From: Propionibacteriaceae bacterium
GTDB lineage: Bacteria; Actinomycetota; Actinomycetes; Propionibacteriales; Propionibacteriaceae
DNA length: 6,058 nt
Assembly (NCBI GenBank): GCA_031254155.1
Contig: JAIRVA010000153.1
Location: 1 to 6,058, forward strand
Direction of reading: 5' to 3'
The first letter of the stretch is position 1; every line of letters begins with the position of its first letter. The notes under the pieces are model-generated. The model did not search any database. It saw only the letters and a list, made by a program, of their open reading frames with translations, and was not told the origin of the DNA. A program made the translations under genes and the position numbers. Shown here in pieces: positions 1 through 4,875 of this stretch.

Positions 1-10
1 CTTCCGATCT
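1..10. other. Illumina adapter remnant at contig edge
   Basis: The window opens with CTTCCGATCT, which is exactly the last ten bases of the widely used Illumina TruSeq adapter (the end that ligates to the insert). A chance match of ten bases exactly at position 1 is very unlikely. The genomic sequence therefore most likely starts at about position 11, and position 1 is an assembly edge and not a biological boundary. The identity is seen directly; the contamination origin is inferred. Confidence 0.8.
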
Positions 11-11
11 C

Positions 12-59
12 GAAAGCATGAAAACGCGCCCCTGGCGGGCCGAATTCGTGCCGTTCTAA
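12..59 (+). CDS. C-terminal end of an unidentified protein (5' truncated)
   Basis: A reading frame open from the window edge ends at TAA 57-59. The genomic part reads ESMKTRPWRAEFVPF followed by stop, with mostly G/C third positions, as expected for coding DNA here. The three codons before it (S, D, L) would come mainly from adapter bases and should not be trusted. Only about 15 residues remain, too few to name a family. It runs in the same direction as the phosphorylase gene, with about 110 bases between its stop and the next start; that gap holds a G-quadruplex motif and a promoter, so the two need not be co-transcribed. It could also be a chance open frame. Confidence 0.45.
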   Translation, partial: ESMKTRPWRAEFVPF

Positions 60-84
60 CGCTTTCGCGGATCTGGCAGGGCGC

Positions 85-108
85 GGGGGCAGGGGCAGGG
101 GGCAGGGG
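85..108 (+). promoter_or_regulatory. G-quadruplex motif upstream of the phosphorylase promoter
   Basis: Four runs of guanine, at 85-89, 92-95, 98-102 and 105-108, are separated by identical two-base CA loops. This satisfies the strict definition of an intramolecular G-quadruplex (four runs of at least four G with very short loops). It lies on the non-template strand about 28 bases upstream of the putative -10 element at 136-141. The motif is seen directly; any effect on promoter activity is inference. It can also be read as a short (GGGGCA)n-like tandem repeat that could vary in copy number. Confidence 0.7.
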
Positions 109-133
109 ACGGCGGCGACGCGGGAGGGCGGCG

Positions 134-150
134 GATAGGATAGACCTATC
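134..150 (+). promoter_or_regulatory. Promoter -10 element overlapped by an operator-like inverted repeat
   Basis: TAGGAT at 136-141 fits the actinobacterial -10 pattern TANNNT and would start transcription near 148-150, giving a leader of about 22-24 bases before the GTG at 172. No good -35 is visible. A perfect 6-bp inverted repeat, GATAGG (134-139) and CCTATC (145-150) with five bases between, covers the -10 and the predicted start, a typical place for a repressor. The binding protein is unknown. Confidence 0.45.
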
Positions 151-171
151 ACCGTCCCGAGGGGGTTCGCC

Positions 172-951
172 GTGGCGATCTGGCAGAGTTTCGACCCGGA
201 CACACCGGAAATCATCACGCCCGCGCAGATCGTCGCCGGGCGCGGTGCCCTCCCGGAGGCCCTGGTCATCACCTTCCAGGCCCGGACGTACGCGGCCTTC
301 CTGCGACAGTACGACACGACGCCACTCACCGATCTCCACCTTGAGGAGACGGTCGATTCCCCGATCTACTCCGGGATGACAAGGCAATTCACGTACGCTG
401 GCCGTACTCTTGCCGGGTGCCTCTCGCCGGTCGGCGCTCCGGGAGCGGTGGCGGTCATGGAACAGGCGATCGCACTCGGAGTGAGGCGTTTTGTGGCGTT
501 CGGTACGTGCGGGGCCCTCGTACCCGGGCTCGCCGACGGCCAGCTCATCGTACCCTCCGCCGCCTACCGGGACGAGGGTACGAGCTACCACTACGCGCCG
601 GCGGGCGACTACATCACCCTCCCGACAGCGGAAAAGACCGCCGCGATCCTCGGCGAGCTGGGCGTACCCCACACGGTGGGCCGGGTGTGGACGACCGACG
701 CGTTCTTCCGGGAGACGCAGGCCAACCTGGCCAAGCGGGTCGCGGAGGGTTGCGTGGCCGTCGACATGGAGGTGTCCGCGCTGGCGGCCGTCGCCCAGTT
801 CCGCGGGGTCAGTCTCCACTCTTTCCTCTACGCGGCCGATTCGCTGTCTGACAAGGGCTGGGACCCGCGCACCCTGGGTACGCTCCCCGCCGAGCCCCGG
901 GCCCGCTACTGGCAGCTCGCCGCCGAACTCGCCGCTAGAGTGTGCGTTTGA
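172..951 (+). CDS. Nucleoside phosphorylase family protein (PNP/UDP type)
   Basis: A 259-residue protein of the hexameric PNP_UDP_1 family, cytoplasmic enzymes that cleave the glycosidic bond of nucleosides, usually with phosphate, in salvage. Seen: the conserved core around 87-116 (VGAPGA, then GTCGAL at 111-116), YRDEGTSYHY at 132-141, TTDAFFRET at 174-182, and VDMEVSAL at 197-204, where E200 matches the ribose-binding Glu of the family. D223 in the following YAADSL segment aligns with the general-acid Asp of E. coli PNP (D204). Oddities: the usual N-terminal GDP-R phosphate loop is not recognisable, and the Arg before the G-S/T-C-G motif (R87 in E. coli PNP) is Ala109. Substrate and even phosphorolysis versus hydrolysis are therefore not assignable. 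The start is GTG, preceded by GAGGGGG at 159-165 with six bases of spacing. The next gene, dtd, follows after 55 bases. Confidence 0.85.
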   Translation: MAIWQSFDPDTPEIITPAQIVAGRGALPEALVITFQARTYAAFLRQYDTTPLTDLHLEETVDSPIYSGMTRQFTYAGRTLAGCLSPVGAPGAVAVMEQAIALGVRRFVAFGTCGALVPGLADGQLIVPSAAYRDEGTSYHYAPAGDYITLPTAEKTAAILGELGVPHTVGRVWTTDAFFRETQANLAKRVAEGCVAVDMEVSALAAVAQFRGVSLHSFLYAADSLSDKGWDPRTLGTLPAEPRARYWQLAAELAARVCV

Positions 952-982
952 GCGCGGTAGACGACACCCAAGCGCACACTCT
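937..982 (+). repeat. Long hairpin spanning the phosphorylase stop and dtd leader
   Basis: Bases 937-950 (AGAGTGTGCGTTTG) pair with 969-982 (CAAGCGCACACTCT): 14 pairs, 13 Watson-Crick and one G-U, around an 18-base loop. The left arm contains most of the end of the phosphorylase gene, whose TGA stop is at 949-951, and the right arm ends 12 bases before the dtd Shine-Dalgarno sequence at 995-1001. No U-tract follows, so it is not a standard intrinsic terminator. It could be a U-less terminator, an attenuator, an RNA-processing site or a protein operator. The pairing is direct; the function is inferred. Confidence 0.65.
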
Positions 983-1006
983 TGCACCAACCCCAAGGAG
1001 GTACCC

Positions 1007-1465
1007 GTGAGAACCGTAGTACAGAGAGCCCTCCAGGCCGAGGTCCGGGTGGACGGTGAGGTTGTCGGCCGCCTGGATGCACCGGGGCTACTCCTCTTGG
1101 TGGGCGTCACCCATGACGACACGTTTGACAAGGCCGAACGACTCGCGACGAAAGTGTGGGGACTACGAATCCTGTCGGGCGGCGAGGTCAACCCGGCCGC
1201 CTGGAGCCGGGGCGACGTGTCGGCGTCGGAACTCGGCGCGCCGCTACTGGTGGTGAGCCAGTTCACCTTGTACGCCGACACGCGCAAGGGCCGGCGGCCC
1301 TCCTGGGACGCCGCCGCCAAAGCCGACGTCGCCAAGCCCATCTTCGACCACTTCGTCGACACCCTCCGGGGCCTCGGCGCCCACGTCGAGACCGGCGTTT
1401 TCGGGGGCCACATGGAGGTCAGTCTCGTCAACAACGGTCCCATCACCCTGATTGTTGAGGTATGA
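1007..1465 (+). CDS. dtd: D-aminoacyl-tRNA deacylase
   Basis: A 152-residue protein, close to the roughly 145-150 usual for DTD. The enzyme is a cytoplasmic homodimer that hydrolyses D-amino acids (and glycine) mischarged on tRNA, keeping them out of translation. Seen: an N-terminal RTVVQRALQAEVRVDGEVVG typical of the family, the catalytic SQFTL motif at 84-88 (T87) continuing into YADTRKGRRPSW, and the C-terminal VNNGPIT at 141-147 with the Gly-Pro pair (G144-P145) that enforces chirality by excluding L-amino acids. All key residues are present, so activity is expected. The start is GTG at 1007, chosen because AAGGAGG at 995-1001 lies five bases upstream; a longer open frame reaching back to 491 is just the out-of-frame shadow of the phosphorylase gene. 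The hairpin at 937-982 sits directly before the ribosome site. No clear terminator follows in the 103-base gap to the next gene. Confidence 0.96.
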   Translation: MRTVVQRALQAEVRVDGEVVGRLDAPGLLLLVGVTHDDTFDKAERLATKVWGLRILSGGEVNPAAWSRGDVSASELGAPLLVVSQFTLYADTRKGRRPSWDAAAKADVAKPIFDHFVDTLRGLGAHVETGVFGGHMEVSLVNNGPITLIVEV

Positions 1466-1531
1466 CCCCGCGGACGCAGTGGCACATCTCACTGGCCAAG
1501 GCTTGGGTTCCGGCTCTCCCCGGTGCGTCGT

Positions 1532-1561
1532 GATTGCGTAATCCGCGCGATGGGCCAGACT
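1532..1561 (+). promoter_or_regulatory. Candidate tetR promoter with palindrome over the -35
   Basis: GATTGCGTAATC at 1532-1543 is a palindrome with 4-bp perfect outer arms (GATT/AATC), matching at 10 of 12 positions. TTGCGT at 1534-1539 could act as a -35 with CAGACT at 1556-1561 as a weak -10, 16 bases apart. That would place the transcript start at or near the ATG at 1569, giving a leaderless message, consistent with the lack of a ribosome-binding site. The palindrome over the -35 would suit autorepression by the TetR product. Both calls are tentative. Confidence 0.3.
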
Positions 1562-1568
1562 GGTACCG

Positions 1569-2189
1569 ATGGAAGAACCAAGTTCCTACCGCCGCCGCAT
1601 GACCGCGGCTGAGCGACGCGACCAACTAATCGACGTCGCACGGCGGTGTTTCGCGGACAAGGGCTTCGACGGTACGTCGATCGAAGAGATCGCCGCCCGC
1701 GCGGGCGTCAGCAAGCCGATCATCTACGAGCACTTCGGCGGGAAAGAGGGATTGTACGCGGTGGTGGTAGACCGCGAAGTCAACACCTTGCTGCGCGCCC
1801 TGCGGGTCTCCCTCACCGACCCCAATGCGGGGTCGCGCCGGCTCATCGAGGTCTCCGCCCTGGCACTGCTGGACTACATCGAGTCGTGCCCGGAGGGTTT
1901 CCAGATCATCATGCGGGACTCCTCCGAGTTCGGCGGGTCCGGGTTCGCGAGCATCCTGAACGACGTGATCGTCCGCGTGGAAGGTCTGCTCATCCCGCGG
2001 TTTGAGGACCGGGGGTTCGACCCGAAAGCGGTACCCCTCATTGCCCAGGCCCTGACCGGCCTCGTCGCGATGACCGGCCAGTGGTGGCTCGACAATCCCG
2101 AGTTCACCAAGGAGGAGGTGGCGTCCCACCTTGTCAACCTGGCCTGGAACGGGATGCACCACCTCGACCAGGGTTTCCCCAAGGGCTAA
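1569..2189 (+). CDS. TetR-family transcriptional regulator (Rv1019-like)
   Basis: A 206-residue TetR/AcrR-type DNA-binding protein. The N-terminal helix-turn-helix domain covers about 12-60: ERRDQLIDVARRCFADKGF, then TSIEEIAARAGVSKPIIYEHFGGKEGLY, which contains the recognition helix (about 47-56). Residues 70-206 form the helical ligand-binding and dimerisation part; the segment HLVNLAWNGMHHL near the C-terminus is characteristic of the actinobacterial subgroup that includes M. tuberculosis Rv1019, to the best of my recall. That subgroup lies near glmU/mfd and not far from ispE; here ispE is also nearby, although convergent and separated by the flippase gene. The ligand is unknown. No Shine-Dalgarno precedes ATG 1569; a second ATG at 1599 (residue 11) also lacks one. 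A leaderless start at 1569 is favoured. Target genes cannot be stated; itself or the flippase gene downstream are the natural guesses. Confidence 0.9.
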   Translation: MEEPSSYRRRMTAAERRDQLIDVARRCFADKGFDGTSIEEIAARAGVSKPIIYEHFGGKEGLYAVVVDREVNTLLRALRVSLTDPNAGSRRLIEVSALALLDYIESCPEGFQIIMRDSSEFGGSGFASILNDVIVRVEGLLIPRFEDRGFDPKAVPLIAQALTGLVAMTGQWWLDNPEFTKEEVASHLVNLAWNGMHHLDQGFPKG

Positions 2190-2210
2190 AACACTCGTCA
2201 CCCGGCCCGG

Positions 2211-2260
2211 TTTCTCCCCCGTCGTACCCGTACTCGCCCCCTTCCCTCCCCCCGCGACCC
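2211..2260 (+). promoter_or_regulatory. C-rich, G-poor tract, possible Rho utilisation region
   Basis: By hand count these 50 bases hold 30 C, 11 T, 6 G and 3 A. In the transcript leaving tetR this would be a C-rich, G-poor, unstructured segment, the signature expected of a Rho loading region, and no hairpin terminator is visible in the 99-base gap. Rho is common and essential in many actinobacteria. The composition is direct; use by Rho is inferred. Confidence 0.3.
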
Positions 2261-2272
2261 CCAGACTGCCGA

Positions 2273-2278
2273 TAGAAT
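2273..2278 (+). promoter_or_regulatory. Promoter -10 (TAGAAT) for a leaderless flippase transcript
   Basis: TAGAAT is a close match to the actinobacterial -10 consensus TANNNT. It ends 10 bases before the ATG at 2289, so initiation would fall at or within a few bases of the start codon. No Shine-Dalgarno-like sequence lies in the intervening bases, which supports leaderless translation. No convincing -35 hexamer is visible in the C-rich tract upstream. Confidence 0.55.
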
Positions 2279-2288
2279 CGCATTAACC

Positions 2289-4757
2289 ATGAGCGCAGAT
2301 GCACCGGCCCCGCCGGCAACTCAACCCGAAGCGCGCGTCGGCGTCCACGACAGCCCCGCGGCGATGGTGCGCAACCTCTCGGACCTCGTCGGAATCCTCG
2401 CGTGCGCGCTGGGCATCGCGCTGGTCTGCCTCATGGTCGTCTACGCCCACAATACGACCGAGGGCATGGCGGCGGACGTGCGCGCCTTCGCGGTCCTGTT
2501 GCAACGCATCCTGTTCGTTCCCCAGACCGTTCTTGAGATGATCGTGATCCTGTTCCCGCCGGTCGCGGTGGGACTGGACCTGCTGCTGCGGCGCTATCCG
2601 GTCGTCGCCCTCCGGGGTCTCATGGGCCTGATCGGCGGCATCGTCGTCGCCATTCTCCTCGTCTTCGTCTTGGCAGCGCTCAACCCGGAAGCCCTTGTCA
2701 CGGGCCTGTCGATCCACCGCGGTACGGGCAGCAGCATTACGATCCCGACGTACGTCGCCGCGATCACCGGCCTGCTCACCGCCGTCGCGACCCCGGCGAG
2801 CCGGCCCACGATCACCTGGTCGTGGAACCTGCTGTGGATCTCGGTCGTTGTCGCGGTTGTGACCACCACCACGTCGCTGCCCGGTATGGCGATCGCGCTG
2901 CTGGTCGGCCGGATGATGGGGTACGCGGTGCGGTACGGCCTGGGCGTCGCCTCGCGCCGCGCCCACGGTACCGCGCTCGTCGAAGGGATCCAGCGTGCCG
3001 GTTTCGCCCCCGTCCGCATCGACCGGGTCTCGACCGTCCGCGTCTCGGAAACCGGCGCGACCCTTCCCGGGGTCCAGACACCGCAGTTCTTCTCGGACCA
3101 CCGGTTGTACGTCATGCGTACCCTCGCCGACCGCATCTACAACGTCATCGTCCTCGACGGCGACCGGCAGGTGATGAGCGTGACCGTCCGCCTGTGGCGG
3201 TACCTCCGCTCGCGCGCCGTCGAGCGGCGTCCGGCCTTGTCACTGCGCCAAACCGCTGAGCGTACCGCCCTGTTGTCTTACACAGTACGTTCGGCCGGCG
3301 TCGCCACTCCCGCCGTACTCGCCATCGCCGAGGCCGAGGATTCCATGATCATCGTCCGCGAGGCGACCCCCCCGTCGGTGTCCTTCGCGGATCTCGAACC
3401 CGAGCAGGTGACCGACGAGATCCTCGACGCCATGTGGGCACAGATCCTCCGCGCCCACCGTTGCGGGATCGCCCATCGTACCTTGACACCGGACTGTTTC
3501 CGGCTGTCCCGCGAGCCGGATGCGCCCACGTCCGCGATCTGGGTCCTCGGCTGGGAGGCGGGCGATGTGGCCTCGCCGGAATTGGCGTTGCGGATCGATC
3601 TCACGCAGATGATCGCGCTCATCGCGACCAAGGTCGACCCCGCGCGGGCGATGGCGTCGGCGTCACGGGCCCTGACGGAAGAACAGTTGGCTCCCCTGGG
3701 TCCGCTGCTGCAGATCCCCGCCGTACCCAAGCCCACCCGCGACCGTCTCACCGCCCCCAAAGAGGTCTTGGCCAAACTGCGGACCGAACTCGCTCAGGAC
3801 ATCCCGGACGCGCCGGTGTCGCCGGCCCAGATCACGCGGGTGGGGGTCCGGACGATCATCATGACCGTCCTCCTCATGGTCGTCATCGTCGTCGTCTTGA
3901 CGACGTTCAACCTCACCCAGGTCGTCGAGGCGATCCGCGGTTCGGACTGGCGCTGGGCGGTGGGCGCGTTCGGCTTCGGGCTCGTGGGGTACGCGGGCGG
4001 TGCGATGGCCCTAATGGCGTTCTCCCCTGTCAAACTCAGTTTCTGGCGAGTGTACGCGTGCCAGGTCTCGGCGGCGTTCGTCGCTCTGGCCGCCCCCGCC
4101 GGACTCGGGCCGGCGGCCATCAACCTGCGGATGCTCGTCAAAAAGAAAGTCCCCACCCCCGTTGCCGCCGCCACCGTCGCCCTGGCACAGGTGGCGAACG
4201 TCGTCGTTGTCGTCCTGACGCTCGTCGTCCTGACCGCCGTCACCGGGTCGGCCCTGTTCTCCGGTTTCGAGGTGACACCGGGCATGCTGGTGGCGGTACT
4301 GGTGGTAGCGGTCGCCGTCGGTGTCGTGTTCGTGATCCCGCGGTCGCGCGCCTGGCTCCTCGCGCGGATCGGCCCTCTGCTCCGACAAACCTGGCCCCGG
4401 TTGGTCGAGTTGTTCTCCAGCCCGTACCGCCTGGCGCTCGGCATCCTGGGCAACATCATTCTGGTCGCGTCGTACATAACCGCGCTGCAGTGGGCGGCCT
4501 TCGCGTTCAAGGTCGACCTGCCGTACGTTGCGGCGGCGATCGTGTACTTGTTGGGTACGTCGGCGGGGTCAGTCGTACCGACCCCCGGCGGCATGGGCGC
4601 CATCGAGGTCGCCGAGTCCGCATCTCTGGTGTCCTACGGGGTCAACGCCGGCATCGCCGCGTCGGTGATTCTGCTATTCCGGCTTGTCACCTACTGGATT
4701 CGCATACCGCTGGGCTGGTTCGCGTACCGCTGGATGAGTCGGACCGGCGACCTGTAA
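2289..4757 (+). CDS. Membrane protein: N-terminal TM domain, pseudokinase-like domain, LPG_synthase_TM/flippase-like domain
   Basis: An 822-residue integral membrane protein in three parts. Residues 30-215 carry about five hydrophobic spans (near 33-53, 78-98, 107-131, 155-168 and 180-215). Residues 220-510 form a soluble domain resembling aminoglycoside-phosphotransferase/RIO kinases. Residues 518-815 carry about seven or eight more spans and match the LPG_synthase_TM (UPF0104, MprF flippase-like) family, with FVALAAPAGLGPAAINLRML at 597-616 and VVPTPGGMGAIEVAES near 762-777. In MprF this domain flips lysyl-phosphatidylglycerol; the relatives' substrate is mostly unknown, so an envelope lipid or polyprenyl-lipid transport role is only inferred. 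The kinase motifs are degenerate: the HRD-like loop reads AHRTLTPDC (395-403) and the DFG position reads LGWEAG (420-425). No tRNA-dependent aminoacyl-transferase domain follows, so it is not a full LPG synthase. ATG 2289 has no ribosome site and is probably leaderless. Confidence 0.85.
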   Translation: MSADAPAPPATQPEARVGVHDSPAAMVRNLSDLVGILACALGIALVCLMVVYAHNTTEGMAADVRAFAVLLQRILFVPQTVLEMIVILFPPVAVGLDLLLRRYPVVALRGLMGLIGGIVVAILLVFVLAALNPEALVTGLSIHRGTGSSITIPTYVAAITGLLTAVATPASRPTITWSWNLLWISVVVAVVTTTTSLPGMAIALLVGRMMGYAVRYGLGVASRRAHGTALVEGIQRAGFAPVRIDRVSTVRVSETGATLPGVQTPQFFSDHRLYVMRTLADRIYNVIVLDGDRQVMSVTVRLWRYLRSRAVERRPALSLRQTAERTALLSYTVRSAGVATPAVLAIAEAEDSMIIVREATPPSVSFADLEPEQVTDEILDAMWAQILRAHRCGIAHRTLTPDCFRLSREPDAPTSAIWVLGWEAGDVASPELALRIDLTQMIALIATKVDPARAMASASRALTEEQLAPLGPLLQIPAVPKPTRDRLTAPKEVLAKLRTELAQDIPDAPVSPAQITRVGVRTIIMTVLLMVVIVVVLTTFNLTQVVEAIRGSDWRWAVGAFGFGLVGYAGGAMALMAFSPVKLSFWRVYACQVSAAFVALAAPAGLGPAAINLRMLVKKKVPTPVAAATVALAQVANVVVVVLTLVVLTAVTGSALFSGFEVTPGMLVAVLVVAVAVGVVFVIPRSRAWLLARIGPLLRQTWPRLVELFSSPYRLALGILGNIILVASYITALQWAAFAFKVDLPYVAAAIVYLLGTSAGSVVPTPGGMGAIEVAESASLVSYGVNAGIAASVILLFRLVTYWIRIPLGWFAYRWMSRTGDL

Positions 4758-4800
4758 CTGTACCGTCAGGCTTCCCGCCTCCGTTCCGCGTTAGTATGAA

Positions 4801-4823
4801 AACGCGGCGGAAACCGCCGCTTT
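4801..4823 (+). terminator. Intrinsic terminator, first copy, bidirectional
   Basis: A 7-bp all-G/C stem, GCGGCGG (4804-4810) with CCGCCGC (4814-4820), closes an AAA triloop and is followed by TTTCT on the plus strand, ending the flippase transcript 47 bases after its stop. On the minus strand the same stem is followed by GTTTTC, so it also fits as the distal terminator for ispE. Stem and T-runs are direct; termination is inferred. Confidence 0.7.
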
Positions 4824-4841
4824 CTGGCGCGTTTTCATACT

Positions 4842-4864
4842 AACGCGGCGGAAACCGCCGCTTT
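4842..4864 (+). terminator. Intrinsic terminator, second copy
   Basis: An exact duplicate of the upstream hairpin (4845-4851 with 4855-4861, AAA loop, then TTTCT). On the plus strand it is a backup for the flippase transcript. On the minus strand it begins about 15 bases past the ispE stop but is followed by GTTAGT, a poorer U-tract than that of the first copy. Confidence 0.6.
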
Positions 4865-4875
4865 CTGGCGCGTTT

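Noticed and set aside
491..1465. 324-residue plus-strand ORF continuous with dtd
   Set aside because: The upstream part is an out-of-frame shadow of the phosphorylase gene, Arg/Ser/Pro-rich; the Shine-Dalgarno at 995-1001 and the family's N-terminus place the start at 1007.
1477..1506. Terminator after dtd (CAGTG...CACTG hairpin at 1477-1494; CCAAG-G-CTTGG palindrome at 1496-1506)
   Set aside because: Stems are only five base pairs with no T-run following; too weak to call.
2270..2287. Second copy of the tetR palindrome upstream of the flippase gene
   Set aside because: GAATCGCATTAAC shares only a short AT-flanked GCG/CGC core with GATTGCGTAATC; the alignment is too poor to claim a shared operator.
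2283..3101. 272-residue minus-strand ORF opposite the flippase gene (similarly 3794-4603)
   Set aside because: Low-complexity Arg/Asp/Gln- or Thr-rich translations antisense to a clearly conserved membrane protein; typical high-GC shadow frames.
3434..4843. 469-residue plus-strand ORF overlapping the flippase C-terminal half
   Set aside because: Arg/Pro/Gly-rich translation in another frame of a gene with strong family motifs; it also runs into the repeat.
4787..4847. Integron attC-like site
   Set aside because: GTTAGTA/TACTAAC resembles the attC core but breaks the GTTRRRY/RYYYAAC consensus, pairing is perfect where attC is imperfect, and there is no integrase.
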